DNA of 64,000 nucleotides from Corynebacterium tuberculostearicum (GTDB taxonomy: Bacteria > Actinomycetota > Actinomycetes > Mycobacteriales > Mycobacteriaceae). How positions within the stretch are numbered: the stretch's first letter is position 1; each line of letters starts with the position of its first letter. Both the position numbers and the translations under genes were made by a program. The notes under the pieces are model-generated. The model was not told the DNA's origin and ran no database searches. It saw only the letters and a list, made by a program, of their open reading frames with translations. The stretch spans positions 1,178,001-1,242,000 of the forward strand of contig NZ_CP073092.1 of the NCBI RefSeq assembly GCF_030506365.1. The letters are read 5' to 3'. This document shows, in pieces, positions 44,110-54,246 of this stretch.

Positions 44110-44894
44110 TAGAGCATCGTCTCCTTGGAGTAAGCGGCGGAGGTCGGAGTCCATGGGTGCTCCTTGGTGGAAGCCAAGATCTCAGCCATGTGAACGGCGC
44201 GGACGCCGGAACGCTGGCGGCTCAGGGCGCCACCGATGTTCATCAGGCAGGAAGAGTCACCGCCGGTGACGAATTCTGCCTCGGTCTCCTTGATGTGGCG
44301 AGTCTTATCGGTGACCATCGCGCGGGATACCTCTGCGTTCTTGATGGCGAAGGTGCCGCCGAAGCCACAGCATTCTTCCTTATTCGGAAGGGTGACCAGT
44401 TCGATGCCTTCGACTTCTTGCAGCAGCTGCATCGGGCGATCGCCCAGCTTCAGGAAGCGCAGGCCGTGGCAGGAAGAGTGGTAGGTCACGCGGTGCGGGA
44501 AGAATGCGCCCACGTTAGTAACGCCCTCGACGTCTACCAGGAATTCCGGCAGGTCCAGGGTCTTCTGGGTGGTCTTGCGAGCGCCGTCGACGTCGGCGGA
44601 GCTGCCGTAACGGTCGGCGATGCGCTCGTGCTGCTCACGAACGGCACCCACGCAGGAACCAGAGGCAGCAACAACGTAGTCAATGGAGGGATCTGCGAAG
44701 GCATCCGCATAGGAGCGGATCATGCCCAGGGTTTCCTTCTGGTAGCCGGTATTGATGTGCATCTGGCCGCAGCAGGTCTGCTCCTCCGGGAAGACCACCT
44801 CGTGGCCCAAGCGGGAGAGAACCAGTGCCGTTGCCTTTTGTACGTCCGGGAAAAGGGCGTCACCAATGCAAGTGGAAAATAGCGCAATGCGCAT
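44109..44894 (-). CDS. lutA: Lactate utilisation protein A (CCG-domain Fe-S protein)
   Basis: 261 residues with two cysteine-rich CCG motifs (EQTCCGQMH and EECCGFGGTFA) that bind an unusual Fe-S cluster, and other conserved Cys such as YHSSCHGLR. It is first gene of the lut operon. The start is ATG at 44894 with GAGGAG ahead; upstream in-frame ATG codons lack an SD. Iron-sulfur oxidoreductase subunit of L-lactate oxidation. Confidence 0.93.
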   Translation of the reverse strand: MRIALFSTCIGDALFPDVQKATALVLSRLGHEVVFPEEQTCCGQMHINTGYQKETLGMIRSYADAFADPSIDYVVAASGSCVGAVREQHERIADRYGSSADVDGARKTTQKTLDLPEFLVDVEGVTNVGAFFPHRVTYHSSCHGLRFLKLGDRPMQLLQEVEGIELVTLPNKEECCGFGGTFAIKNAEVSRAMVTDKTRHIKETEAEFVTGGDSSCLMNIGGALSRQRSGVRAVHMAEILASTKEHPWTPTSAAYSKETML

Positions 44895-44995
44895 ACGGTG
44901 CTCCTCGTTGATTCTTGACATGGGGGTAGGCACAACCCTACTCCTTTTAAGCAGTACGTGCGTAATGCGTCCCTTTGTTGACCAGCAATTATTTC

Positions 44996-45011
44996 GCAAT
45001 ATCAATGTTGC
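44996..45011. promoter_or_regulatory. Imperfect palindrome upstream of lutA
   Basis: GCAATATCAATGTTGC, one mismatched pair, 102-117 bases before the lutA ATG and 95-110 bases before argS. It could be an operator for a lactate-responsive regulator, but it does not fit the LldR consensus I recall. Confidence 0.25.
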
Positions 45012-45105
45012 AAAAAGCTCTTATCAAACGTTTGTCCTGCAAAGAGGAGTTTTCTGGCCCGGCCCTTTTCACACTTGACTTTTCAGTCCACTAGAATCGT
45101 GCGAC

Positions 45106-46758
45106 ATGACACCAGCTGATTTGGCCACATTGATTAAAGAAACTGCCGTTAAGGTCATGGAAAGCCATGAGCTTGATTCTTCCGTTTTGCCGGAAACGGT
45201 AACCGTAGAGCGCCCACGCAATCCTGAGCACGGCGACTACGCCACCAACGTGGCGTTGCAGGTGGCCAAGAAGGCCGGTGCGAATCCGCGCGAGCTGGGC
45301 GGCTGGTTGGCAGAGGCCTTGGCAGACAATGATGCTGTTGCAGAGGCCGACATTGCCGGCCCTGGTTTCATTAATATCCGCCTTGCTGCCGACGCCCAAG
45401 GCGAGATCGTCGCGCAGATCCTCCGCGCCGGCACGAAGTACGGCTCTAACGATTCCTTTGCGGGTAAGAAGGTTAACCTGGAGTTTGTCTCTGCTAACCC
45501 CACCGGCCCGATCCACCTCGGCGGCACCCGCTGGGCGGCCGTGGGCGATTCCCTGGGCCGTGTGCTGGAGGCGTCTGGCGCGGAGGTCACCCGTGAGTAT
45601 TATTTCAATGATCATGGCGGCCAAATTGACCGTTTCTCCCGTTCCCTCGTGGCTGCCGCGAAGGGCGAGCCTACTCCGGAGGATGGCTACGGCGGAGCCT
45701 ATATCCAGGACATCGCTAAGGCCGTGGTGGAAAAGAACCCATCCGCGCTAGAGGGCAGCGAGGAAGAGGTTCAAGAAGCTTTCCGCGCAGACGGCGTGGA
45801 GATGATGTTTGCGCAGATCAAGCAGTCCCTGCACGAGTTCGGCGTGGACTTTGATGTCTACTTCCACGAAAACTCCCTCTTCGAATCCGGCGCAGTCGAT
45901 GCCGCGCTGGAAAAGCTCAAGGCCGAAGGCCATATGTACGAGGCTGAGAACGCATGGTGGCTCAAGTCCACCGATTATGGTGACTCCAAGGATCGCGTGG
46001 TGGTTAAGTCCGATGGCAATGCAGCTTATATCGCAGGTGACATTGCCTACGTGGCCGATAAGTTCGACCGCGGCCACGATTTGAATATCTACATGCTGGG
46101 TGCTGACCACCACGGCTACGTGCCGCGCTTGAAGGCTGCCGCAGCGGCCTTGGGGTACAACGCAGACGCCGTCGAGGTGCTCATCGGCCAGCTGGTTAAC
46201 CTCATGCGTGATGGCAAGCCAGTGCGCATGTCTAAGCGTGCGGGCACGGTCATCACCATGGAGGATCTCGTGGCTGCCATCGGTGTGGACGCCTCCCGTT
46301 ATTCCCTGGTGCGTTCCTCTGTGGACCAGAGCATCGATATTGACTTAGGCCTGTGGGAATCCCAGTCCTCCGATAACCCCGTCTACTACGTACAGTACGG
46401 CCACGCCCGCCTGTGCTCCATCGGCCGCAAGGCAGCCGAGCTGGGCATCGATTCGGAAGGCGCGGATCTCTCCTTGCTCACCCGTGATCGGGAGGGTGAC
46501 CTCATCCGCACCCTGGGTGAGTTCCCGGCCGTGGTGGAAGAAGCTGCGCAGCTGCGCGAGCCGCACCGCATTGCCCGCTATGCCGAAGACCTCGCCGCGG
46601 TCTTCCACCGCTTCTATGACTCCTGCCAGGTTCTGCCCAAGGCGGGCGAGGAGGAAGCACCTATCCACGGCGCCCGCCTCGCGTTGGCGCAAGCCTCCCG
46701 CGTGGTCTTGGCCAATGCCTTGACCATGGTGGGTGTGAGCACCCCGGAGAAGATGTAA
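45106..46758 (+). CDS. argS: Arginyl-tRNA synthetase
   Basis: 550 residues, class I. The HIGH-type motif is [13 protein letters not shown] and the KMSKS-type is [13 protein letters not shown]; the N-terminal Arg-tRNA recognition domain and C-terminal DALR anticodon-binding domain are in place. A TAGAAT -10 sits 8 bases before the ATG, so the mRNA may start at the start codon. lysA follows directly, with no spacer, as in other corynebacteria. Confidence 0.97.
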   Translation: MTPADLATLIKETAVKVMESHELDSSVLPETVTVERPRNPEHGDYATNVALQVAKKAGANPRELGGWLAEALADNDAVAEADIAGPGFINIRLAADAQGEIVAQILRAGTKYGSNDSFAGKKVNLEFVSANPTGPIHLGGTRWAAVGDSLGRVLEASGAEVTREYYFNDHGGQIDRFSRSLVAAAKGEPTPEDGYGGAYIQDIAKAVVEKNPSALEGSEEEVQEAFRADGVEMMFAQIKQSLHEFGVDFDVYFHENSLFESGAVDAALEKLKAEGHMYEAENAWWLKSTDYGDSKDRVVVKSDGNAAYIAGDIAYVADKFDRGHDLNIYMLGADHHGYVPRLKAAAAALGYNADAVEVLIGQLVNLMRDGKPVRMSKRAGTVITMEDLVAAIGVDASRYSLVRSSVDQSIDIDLGLWESQSSDNPVYYVQYGHARLCSIGRKAAELGIDSEGADLSLLTRDREGDLIRTLGEFPAVVEEAAQLREPHRIARYAEDLAAVFHRFYDSCQVLPKAGEEEAPIHGARLALAQASRVVLANALTMVGVSTPEKM

Positions 46759-48096
46759 GTGGCGGATTTCAATGAGCTGCCGGCCCACGTCTGGCCGCGC
46801 AATGCCAAGCGCGAGGAAGACGGCGTAGTAACCATTGCTGGTGTTCCGCTGCCGGATTTGGCGGAGGAATTCCAGACCCCACTGTATGTCTTCGATGAAG
46901 ATGACTTCCGGTCCCGCTGCCAGGACATGGCCCGCGCCTTCGGAGGCCCAGAGCACGTGCACTATGCCTCCAAGGCATTCATCTCGAAGAAGATCGTGAA
47001 CTGGGTCAATGAGGAAGGCCTGTGCTTGGATGCGGCCTCGCTCAATGAGCTCAAGATTGCCTTGGCCGCGGAGTTTCCGGCCGAGCGCATCACCACGCAC
47101 GGCAACAATAAGGACGAAGAGTACCTGCGTTTGTGCGTAGACGCCGGCGTGGGGCACGTGGTCATTGATAACGAGCTCGAGCTGGAAGAACTCAATCGCA
47201 TTGCGGGCGAGGCCGGCAAGGTCCAGCCGGTCATGATTCGTGTCAAGCCGGGTGTTGACGCGCATACGCACGAATTCATCGCCACGGCGCATGAGGACCA
47301 AAAGTTCGGCATTTCGCTCGCCACGGGCGCGGCCTTGGCCGCGGCCAAGCGTTGCTTGGAGGCGGACAACCTGCACCTGAGCGGCCTGCACTGCCACGTG
47401 GGATCCCAGGTCTTTAATGCGGAAGGCTTCAAACTTGCCGCGGAACGCGTCATGGGCCTGTACCGCCAGATTTATACCGAGCTGGGCGTAACTCTAGAAG
47501 AGCTCGATCTGGGCGGCGGCTTTGGTATTCCCTACATGCCTTATGAGGAGGCGCTGGATATCGAGCGCGTGGCCGGAGATATGCTCGGCGCGGTCAAGCA
47601 CACCGCAGAGGAGTTGGGGATCGAGGCGCCCTTCCTCTTGGTTGAGCCCGGTCGCTCCTTGGTTGCCGGCTCGGCGGTGACCGTCTACCGCGTGGGTACC
47701 GTCAAGGATGTAGAAACTGGCAAGTCGGATCTGCCGCTGCGCCGCTATATCTCCGTCGATGGGGGAATGTCAGATAATATCCGCCCGGCGCTCTACGGTT
47801 CGGCCTATGACGTGCGCGTGGTCAACCGTTTTAGCGATGGGGAAGAGGTGCCCTCCCGCGTGGTGGGCTTCCATTGCGAGTCCGGCGATATTCTCCTTGA
47901 AGACGGCGAGCTACCCAATGATATCCAGCCGGGAGACTTGATCGCCTTTGCTGCTACCGGTGGCTACCAGTACATGATGTCCTCGCGCTATAACGGTGCG
48001 GTGCGCCCGGCGGTCGTCGCCACGCGCGTGGGCCAGACCAAGCCCATGCTGCGCCGCGAGACCATCGAGGATCTTCTTTCCCTCGAAGTGGACTAG
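46759..48096 (+). CDS. lysA: Diaminopimelate decarboxylase
   Basis: 445 residues, a PLP-dependent fold-III decarboxylase that converts meso-diaminopimelate to L-lysine. VHYASKAF holds the PLP lysine; [27 protein letters not shown] and CESGDIL follow in family order. The start is GTG directly after the argS TAA. A terminator follows 12 bases after its stop. Confidence 0.97.
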   Translation: MADFNELPAHVWPRNAKREEDGVVTIAGVPLPDLAEEFQTPLYVFDEDDFRSRCQDMARAFGGPEHVHYASKAFISKKIVNWVNEEGLCLDAASLNELKIALAAEFPAERITTHGNNKDEEYLRLCVDAGVGHVVIDNELELEELNRIAGEAGKVQPVMIRVKPGVDAHTHEFIATAHEDQKFGISLATGAALAAAKRCLEADNLHLSGLHCHVGSQVFNAEGFKLAAERVMGLYRQIYTELGVTLEELDLGGGFGIPYMPYEEALDIERVAGDMLGAVKHTAEELGIEAPFLLVEPGRSLVAGSAVTVYRVGTVKDVETGKSDLPLRRYISVDGGMSDNIRPALYGSAYDVRVVNRFSDGEEVPSRVVGFHCESGDILLEDGELPNDIQPGDLIAFAATGGYQYMMSSRYNGAVRPAVVATRVGQTKPMLRRETIEDLLSLEVD

Positions 48097-48108
48097 CCCG
48101 GCCACTCC

Positions 48109-48158
48109 GTCCCCGTCACGAGGCCTAATTTAATTCAGGCCCTGTGACGGGGACTTTT
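48109..48158 (+). terminator. Terminator after lysA
   Basis: An outer 11-base stem GTCCCCGTCAC/GTGACGGGGAC with an inner AGGCCT..AGGCC pairing, then TTTT. It separates argS-lysA from hom-thrB. Confidence 0.9.
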
Positions 48159-48270
48159 CTATCTATAGACCCATTTACGGCGAAAGTAGACAGCTTGTTC
48201 TGTATAGTGTCCTGTATCCGCATTTAGCGGGCACAACACCTTTACCCCAACCGCACAATGGAGACGGATT

Positions 48271-49614
48271 ATGGCTGCATCGACTAGCGAGCTTCAGGCA
48301 CACGAGCATTCCGGCAAGGGCGAGGGCGAGACCGTTGGTATCGCGCTGCTGGGCTTCGGCACCGTTGGTGCTGAGGTCTTTCGCTTGCTGGGGGAGAATG
48401 CTCATGCCTTTGCTCACCGCATCGGTGGCCCAGCCGAGATTCGCGGCATTGCCATCCACAACAAAAATAAGCTGCGCCCAGGCGTGCCCCAGGATCTGTT
48501 GACCGATGACGCCAAGGCGCTCGTCGCCCGCGATGATATCGACCTCGTGGTCGAAGTTATCGGCGGTATTGACTTCCCGCGCGAGCTGGTGCTCGCCGCA
48601 CTTAATTCCGGAAAGTCCGTGGTTACCGCCAATAAGGCCCTGGTTGCCGCGCACGCAGACGAGCTGGCGGAGGCCGCCGACCGTGCCGGCGTAGACCTCT
48701 ACTTTGAGGCTGCCGTAGCCGCCGCGATTCCGGTGGTGGGCATGCTGCGTCGCTCCCTGGCCGGCGATCAGATAGAGCGCATCTCCGGCATTGTCAATGG
48801 CACCACCAACTTCATCTTGGACGCGATGGAGTCCACGGGCGCTTCCTATGATGAAGCGCTGGCGGAGGCTACCCGCCTGGGCTATGCCGAGGCCGATCCC
48901 ACCGCGGATGTAGAGGGCCACGACGCCGCCTCCAAGGCCGCCATCATGGCGTCTTTGGGTTTCCACACCCGCGTGAAGTTTGAGGACGTGCACTGCGAAG
49001 GCATTACCAAGGTCACCGCTGCGGATATCGCCGCGGCCAATGATGCCGGCTATTCCATCAAGCTGCTGGCCATTTGCGAGCGCCTTAAGCGTGAGGATGG
49101 TTCCGAGGCGGTCAATGCCCGCGTGCACCCCACGTTGGTGCCCAAGGAGCACCCGTTGGCCTCCGTGAGCGAGTCCTATAATGCCATCTTCGTCGAGGCC
49201 GAGGCCGCAGGTTCCCTGATGTTCTACGGCAATGGTGCGGGTGGCAATCCTACGGCGTCTGCCGTGCTTGGCGACGTCGTCGGGGCAGCCCGCAATATCG
49301 TCCACGGCGGCCGCGCACCGGGCGAGAATACCTATGCCAACCTGCCTATCGCAGACTTCGGTGAGGTAGAAACCCGCTACCACATCGATATGGAAGTCCA
49401 AGACCGCACCGGCGTGCTCGCCGCCATCTCCGCCGTGTTTGCTGACAACGACGTCTCCCTGCGCACCGTGCGCCAAGAAGACGGCGCGGACACCGCCCGC
49501 CTCATCGTGGTCACCCACGCCGCGAAGGAGTCCACCTTGGATACCATCGTGGCTGCCTTGGGCGAGCTTGAAGAGGTCAAGGCCGTTCATTCCGTAATCC
49601 GCCTCGGCAGCTAG
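48271..49614 (+). CDS. hom: Homoserine dehydrogenase
   Basis: 447 residues. The NADP-binding GFGTVGAEV starts the domain, followed by VVTANKALVA, the catalytic ISGIVNGTTNFIL and a C-terminal ACT domain (about 365-440, VQDRTGVLAAISAVFADN) that mediates threonine feedback. It reduces aspartate semialdehyde to homoserine for threonine and methionine. GGAGACGG precedes the ATG. thrB follows after 24 bases, making hom-thrB. Confidence 0.97.
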   Translation: MAASTSELQAHEHSGKGEGETVGIALLGFGTVGAEVFRLLGENAHAFAHRIGGPAEIRGIAIHNKNKLRPGVPQDLLTDDAKALVARDDIDLVVEVIGGIDFPRELVLAALNSGKSVVTANKALVAAHADELAEAADRAGVDLYFEAAVAAAIPVVGMLRRSLAGDQIERISGIVNGTTNFILDAMESTGASYDEALAEATRLGYAEADPTADVEGHDAASKAAIMASLGFHTRVKFEDVHCEGITKVTAADIAAANDAGYSIKLLAICERLKREDGSEAVNARVHPTLVPKEHPLASVSESYNAIFVEAEAAGSLMFYGNGAGGNPTASAVLGDVVGAARNIVHGGRAPGENTYANLPIADFGEVETRYHIDMEVQDRTGVLAAISAVFADNDVSLRTVRQEDGADTARLIVVTHAAKESTLDTIVAALGELEEVKAVHSVIRLGS

Positions 49615-49638
49615 CCCGGCTAAATAGACTGGATAGCT

Positions 49639-50568
49639 ATGAGCATCGAAGTTGAAGTCGGCACTAAAGCCATCGTGACCGTTCCTGCCTCCACGGCGAA
49701 CCTTGGCCCAGGATATGACACCTTGGGCATGGCGTTGAGCCTGTATGACACCGTCGAGGTAGAGGTCACCACCTCGGGCATGACGGTGGAAATCTTCGGC
49801 GAGGGTGCAGAGGACCTGCCGCGCGATGGTTCCCACTTGGTGGTCAAGGCGATTCGCTCCGCGCTCTCGGCGGCCGACGCCACGGTGCCCGGCCTGCGGG
49901 TGGTCTCGCATAATAATATCCCGCAGTCTCGTGGCCTGGGCTCTTCCGCCTCCGCCGCGGTGGCGGGCGTGGCCGCCGGCAATGCACTGGCGGGAAGCCC
50001 GCTGACCCAAGAGCAAGTGGTGCAGCTTTCTTCCGCCTTTGAGGGCCACCCCGATAATGCGGCCGCCTCCGTGCTGGGAAATGCTGTGGTGTCGTGGACA
50101 AATGTCCCTGTCGACGGCCATTCTTTGCCGGACTACCGCGCCGCGTCCATCAAGGTGCATGAAGATATCCGCGCCACCGCGCTCGTGCCTGATTTCCACG
50201 CCTCCACCCAGGCGGTGCGCCGCGTCCTGCCCTCACACGTGACGCATTCGGATGCGGCGTTCAACGTCTCGCGCACCGCGGTCCAGGTGGCGGCATTGCA
50301 AAACTACCCGGATCTCCTGTGGGAGGGAACCCGCGATCGCTTGCACCAGCCGTACCGCGCGGATGTGCTTCCCGTGACCGCGGAGTGGGTCAACCGCCTG
50401 CGCAACCGCGGCTATGCGGCCTACCTATCCGGCGCCGGCCCCACCGTCATGGTGCTGCACACTGAGGATATTGAGGAGGGCATTCTTGCCGACGCCCGCG
50501 AGCAGAACCTCCGCGTCATCGACCTCACCGTGGCCGGCCCCGTCCGCGTGGAGCTTACGCAGGCTTAA
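49639..50568 (+). CDS. thrB: Homoserine kinase
   Basis: 309 residues, GHMP kinase family. The ATP loop is [16 protein letters not shown]; the N-terminal [15 protein letters not shown] and C-terminal [12 protein letters not shown] match homoserine kinases. It phosphorylates homoserine in threonine synthesis. Its 3' end overlaps the convergent ArnR-like gene by 14 bases. Confidence 0.96.
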   Translation: MSIEVEVGTKAIVTVPASTANLGPGYDTLGMALSLYDTVEVEVTTSGMTVEIFGEGAEDLPRDGSHLVVKAIRSALSAADATVPGLRVVSHNNIPQSRGLGSSASAAVAGVAAGNALAGSPLTQEQVVQLSSAFEGHPDNAAASVLGNAVVSWTNVPVDGHSLPDYRAASIKVHEDIRATALVPDFHASTQAVRRVLPSHVTHSDAAFNVSRTAVQVAALQNYPDLLWEGTRDRLHQPYRADVLPVTAEWVNRLRNRGYAAYLSGAGPTVMVLHTEDIEEGILADAREQNLRVIDLTVAGPVRVELTQA

Positions 50569-51214
50569 TTTTTAGCCGGCACACGTTGGGGTGCTGGCGC
50601 GGCACCAAGGTGATCGAGGTGTCGTCATCGCTGGTTTCTTGCAGGAAGCCAGCGTGTACCGCGCATAGAAACGGCGAAGGCTCAAGCCCCGAAGAGACAA
50701 AGGGGCAAGCATGAAGCTCGATGTCGGTCGAGTCCGGCTTGGTGGCAGGATCAAAGCCCATATCGCGCAGGGTGGCAAAAAGCGTATCGAGCGCGCCATC
50801 GGAGGCATCCGCGCCCGCGGCGCGCGCCCAGCGGCGCCCGATCTCGAGGGCCTTGGCCGAGGCGGCGTCATCAAGCTCTTCCTTATCCGCCAGCATCGTG
50901 GTCAGCACCTCCACCAAGGTGATGTATTCCTCTGCCACCGCTTTATTATCCGGAATGCGGGCTTGGAAGATGAGCGAGGGGCGCCCGCGGCCCTTACTCG
51001 GCGCGGAGACTACGTTGACGGCCCCAGCGTTGACCAGCTCATCGATGTGTCCGCGGGCGGTGTTGACGTGCATGCCTAGTTCCTCGGCAACAGTGCCAGC
51101 CTTGGCGCCTTCGGGGTGGCGCTGCACAGCGGTAAGCACCTCGCGCTGCTTGGGCGAGAGGTTGAGGGCCTCCGGAAAGAGTTCGGTGGTGGGACGAGGA
51201 AGTGAATCAGGCAT
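50555..51214 (-). CDS. arnR: ArnR-like iron-sulfur transcriptional regulator
   Basis: 219 residues. The N-terminal winged HTH reads [48 protein letters not shown]. The C-terminal half carries Cys170, Cys184 and Cys212, which could hold an Fe-S cluster. In C. glutamicum arnR lies directly beyond thrB and represses nitrate respiration genes, sensing nitric oxide through an Fe-S cluster; position and architecture match here. The genes it would control in this window are the mod and copper-protein genes, as no nar operon is visible. Assignment rests on synteny and Cys pattern. Confidence 0.72.
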   Translation of the reverse strand: MPDSLPRPTTELFPEALNLSPKQREVLTAVQRHPEGAKAGTVAEELGMHVNTARGHIDELVNAGAVNVVSAPSKGRGRPSLIFQARIPDNKAVAEEYITLVEVLTTMLADKEELDDAASAKALEIGRRWARAAGADASDGALDTLFATLRDMGFDPATKPDSTDIELHACPFVSSGLEPSPFLCAVHAGFLQETSDDDTSITLVPRQHPNVCRLKIKPA

Positions 51215-51252
51215 GGTAGAAATCCGCCTTGGGGTCTGCGAATACAGAAAAA

Positions 51253-53085
51253 CTAGTTGGGGTGGACAAAAACGTTTGCTTTAGACACTGTTAAGGATAC
51301 GATGTTACCCACCTCGACGCCTAAAGCGAACTCGCGGTCTACCGGTACTGTAGCCTCCTGGCCGCCCAGATCAACGCGCAGCTGGGCCGCTGCGAGGCTG
51401 GTGGCCTCGACGGCCAAGACGCGCGCTGCCCATTGATTGCAGGCCTCTGGCGCCGCGCCAAGTGTGGCCGCCTGCGGGTCAAAGGTCACCGCCACCTTCT
51501 GTCCGGGCGCAAGAGATGCGTGGTCCGTCGTGGCCACAACGGAAATTTCGCCACACGCGACCTTGACGGTGGAGGCGCCGGTTTCGGTCACGGTTCCTTC
51601 GAGGCGGTTGAGACCCGCTAGCGCCGCAACGAAGCCTGTCGGCGGTGCCTCAAGCAGACGCGCGGTTGCGCCGTGGGCCCGCACTTGGCCAGATTCCATG
51701 ACCACCATGTCCTGCGCCAGGTGCGCAATATCGAGCGCATCATGGGTAACAAGCAGCGTGGTACGGTCTGCGCGGGCCGCGTGCAAGAAGCGGCGCCACC
51801 TTTCGGCCGATTTCACGTCGACTGCGGCAAGGGGCTCGTCCACAATCAACACCGCCGGCCGTGCGGCCAGCGCGCGCACCAGCGCGACGTGGGCGGCCTG
51901 GCCGCCGGACAGGGCGGGAACGGGGACGTCGGCAAGCTCGTGCAATCCCGCCGCCGCCAAGAGCTCCTGCGCACGGGTCTTATCGCGGGTGACCATGGCG
52001 ACCGCCTGCAGGGCCGTCGAGCGCGGCGGCAATCCCGGCCGCTGGGTGAGCAAGACGACGTCGGCGCCCTCCGGGGAGACCTCCCCGCCGCTCAGGCGCC
52101 CGGCAATGCGCCCCATCAAGGTTGTTTTGCCGGAACCATTCGGGCCTATTACGGCCGTAATGGCGCGCGGGGAAAAATCCGTGCGCACACCGTCGACGGT
52201 CACAGACAGCGCCGGCACATCGGTGGGACGGGTAAGTGTGCGCAGCTTATCGACGTCCATTTCATGCAATCGCCGCGCCTGCGGCTGGTAGCTCCGCCGC
52301 CGCAGGGCAGGCAGGCCCGCCAGCGCCAGGCAGGCTAAGGCCAACCCGATAAGCAGCGCGGAGAGCACGTACGCGCCATCCGCATCGACCTCGCGCTCTA
52401 AATAGATGCCTAGCGGCATTGTGCGGGTGACCCCAGGCTGCGAGCCGGCAAAGGTCAGGGTCGTGCCAAATTCGCCCAGCGAACGCGCAAAGGCCAACCC
52501 CGCCCCCGTAGCCAAGGCCGGGGCGATGGACGGCAGGGTGATTTTGCCCAGGATTTCCCATCGCCCCAAGCCCACACCGCGCGCAGAGGCGAGGATCTCC
52601 TGGTCCAGCTGGCGCAATGCCGAATCGACCGCCACCACCACAAAGGGCAGCGCCACAAAGGTCTGCGCCATAACGACCCCGGGGAAGGCGAAGGCGAAGT
52701 GGATGCCGAGGGCGTCGAGAAGCGGGGCCAGGTAACCCTTGCGGCCAAAGGCTGCGGTAAGGGCCAAGCCGCCCACCACCGGTGGCATGGCCAAGGGCAG
52801 GTAGACCAAGAGGCGCACTACGGCGCTGCCGCGGCCGAGCTGCTGCACCCATAGGGCCAGCCCCAAGCCAAGCACGAGCGCAAGGATCATGGATTGGAAG
52901 GCGGCTGCCACTGAGATGAGTAGCATGTCCCGAATCTCGTCGCGCGCGAGATAGTCGCTAATGCGCGCCCACGGCACGCGCAGGCCAAGGGCGGCAACGG
53001 GGACGATGATGGTCGCTACCGCAATGAGGCCAATAAGGCCTATAAGAAGCGGGGCTTTGGGGCGAATAGGCTGTGGGGCGGACAT
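51253..53085 (-). CDS. modBC: Molybdate ABC transporter, fused permease and ATPase (ModB-ModC)
   Basis: 610 residues. Residues 1-260 form a ModB-type permease with about six helices and the EAA-like loop SARGVGLGRWEILGKITLP. Residues about 290-480 are a ModC ATPase: GPNGSGKTTL, LSGGQAAHVAL and VLIVDEPLAAVD. The C-terminus (about 490-610) holds a TOBE-type oxyanion-binding domain. Normally ModB and ModC are separate. Starts 3 bases after modA stops, so the operon is modA-modBC. It feeds molybdate to the cofactor genes further on. Confidence 0.92.
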   Translation of the reverse strand: MSAPQPIRPKAPLLIGLIGLIAVATIIVPVAALGLRVPWARISDYLARDEIRDMLLISVAAAFQSMILALVLGLGLALWVQQLGRGSAVVRLLVYLPLAMPPVVGGLALTAAFGRKGYLAPLLDALGIHFAFAFPGVVMAQTFVALPFVVVAVDSALRQLDQEILASARGVGLGRWEILGKITLPSIAPALATGAGLAFARSLGEFGTTLTFAGSQPGVTRTMPLGIYLEREVDADGAYVLSALLIGLALACLALAGLPALRRRSYQPQARRLHEMDVDKLRTLTRPTDVPALSVTVDGVRTDFSPRAITAVIGPNGSGKTTLMGRIAGRLSGGEVSPEGADVVLLTQRPGLPPRSTALQAVAMVTRDKTRAQELLAAAGLHELADVPVPALSGGQAAHVALVRALAARPAVLIVDEPLAAVDVKSAERWRRFLHAARADRTTLLVTHDALDIAHLAQDMVVMESGQVRAHGATARLLEAPPTGFVAALAGLNRLEGTVTETGASTVKVACGEISVVATTDHASLAPGQKVAVTFDPQAATLGAAPEACNQWAARVLAVEATSLAAAQLRVDLGGQEATVPVDREFALGVEVGNIVSLTVSKANVFVHPN

Positions 53086-53088
53086 AGT

Positions 53089-53853
53089 CTACTCCGTCGG
53101 GGTGAAGCCGCGCTCGCGCCAGGTGGACGCAAAGTCGCCGCTCAGGATATCGAGCACCGCGCGAGCCTGATCCGGGTGGGAAGTCTCCTTGGCGACGGCG
53201 CCAAGGATCTGGTTAGAGAACTTCTCTGCTCCAGGTATGTCAATCACCTCGACATCATCGCCGGCCGCGGCGGCGTCGGTGGAGTAGACCCACCCAGCAT
53301 CCGCCTCGCCCGAGGCGACCTTTCCTAAAACGTCGGCTACCTGGCGTTCCTGGGAGGACGGATGGATGTCAAGGCGCTTATCGTCGATGATCTGGGAGGA
53401 GATATCGCCACAGGGAACTTGGGGATCGCACAGCACGAAGTGGTGGGAGTGGGGCAGATCCTCCACGGAATGGATTCTCGCCGGGTTGCCTTTGGGCACA
53501 ACCATGACCATGACATTGGTGGCAAGCACCTCGGGCGCGGCAACCGTGCCATCTTGCACCGCCTTATCCATGGTTTTCTTCGAAGCCGTGAGGAGAAGAT
53601 CGGCCGGGGCGCCCTCGCGCAGCTTGCTCACCAGGTCGGAGGAGCCGCCATTTTCAAAGTTCAGATTTACCGGCGGCGCGAGCTGGCCGGCGCGCGAAGT
53701 GAGTTCGTCATTGATGACGCGGGTGGAGGATGCAGCCAGGACATTGAGCGTGGCAGCATCCGCGTCCTGGGTGGAGGTCGTTGACGTTGGGGGAGCGCAG
53801 GCCGCAAGGGCGAATGCGAGGGCGGCGAGGAGTGCGGCGGCGCGCTTCTTCAT
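53089..53853 (-). CDS. modA: Molybdate-binding lipoprotein
   Basis: 254 residues with a lipoprotein signal (LLAALAFALAAC) and the ModA pattern: LNVLAASSTRVINDEL, FENGGSSDLVSKLREGAPADLLLTASKKTMDKA and a C-terminal domain ending DFASTWRERGFTP. It captures molybdate outside the membrane for the fused ModBC. GGAG lies upstream of the ATG. Confidence 0.94.
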   Translation of the reverse strand: MKKRAAALLAALAFALAACAPPTSTTSTQDADAATLNVLAASSTRVINDELTSRAGQLAPPVNLNFENGGSSDLVSKLREGAPADLLLTASKKTMDKAVQDGTVAAPEVLATNVMVMVVPKGNPARIHSVEDLPHSHHFVLCDPQVPCGDISSQIIDDKRLDIHPSSQERQVADVLGKVASGEADAGWVYSTDAAAAGDDVEVIDIPGAEKFSNQILGAVAKETSHPDQARAVLDILSGDFASTWRERGFTPTE

Positions 53854-53919
53854 CTGCGGAGGGCTCCTTCTATAGCGGCAGTGTGACCTATCCAGGATAG
53901 CCCTCCGCCCCGCGCGGGT

Positions 53920-54180
53920 TTAGCTCACGCGGGTGAACTTGATGTGGAAGTCGTTTTCTTCTTCCTTGAGATAGTCCAGCTCGAAGCTCTCCTCGCGAGC
54001 CTCGACCTCCTTGAGCAGGGGAACCGGATTATGCGGGGCGATGAGGATCATGGATTCGCCCACGTTGAGGGTGCCCAGCGCGCCATGGATGGCGCCGTGG
54101 CGAACGGCGTGCGGAATTTCGGAGGCATTCAGGGTTGGGATGGAGTGTGGCTTATTGGCATCGGAGATGGGCAGTTGCAT
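53920..54180 (-). CDS. DUF2249 domain protein
   Basis: 86 residues matching the small DUF2249 fold: LNASEIPHAVRHGAIHGALGTLNVGESMILIAPHNPVPLL. Such proteins often accompany denitrification and nitric oxide genes. ATG at 54180 with AAAGGA. It is divergent from the membrane gene at 54247, so the 66-base gap holds both starts. The biochemical role is unknown. Confidence 0.85.
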   Translation of the reverse strand: MQLPISDANKPHSIPTLNASEIPHAVRHGAIHGALGTLNVGESMILIAPHNPVPLLKEVEAREESFELDYLKEEENDFHIKFTRVS

Positions 54181-54246
54181 AGCGAGTGGTCCTTTCTAAA
54201 GGGGTGCGAGTTTCGCTCTGCAACCAATATTAGTACGATAAAACCC

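Noticed and set aside
42598..44112. A 504-codon plus-strand frame antisense to lutB
   Set aside because: lutB has two intact ferredoxin motifs and coupled neighbours; the antisense frame has no recognisable feature.
45075..45097. TTGACT/TAGAAT as the argS promoter pair
   Set aside because: The two hexamers are only 11 bases apart, too close for a sigma-70 promoter; only TAGAAT is kept as a possible -10.
48175..50199. A 674-codon open frame on the minus strand across hom and thrB
   Set aside because: It is antisense to two well-supported genes; its His/Gly/Arg-rich product has no motif. Such frames arise from G+C-rich codon bias.
53944..54246. An N-terminal extension of the NnrS-like gene
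   Set aside because: The frame is open but runs antisense to the DUF2249 gene and lacks membrane features; GTG at 54247 directly precedes the first helix.
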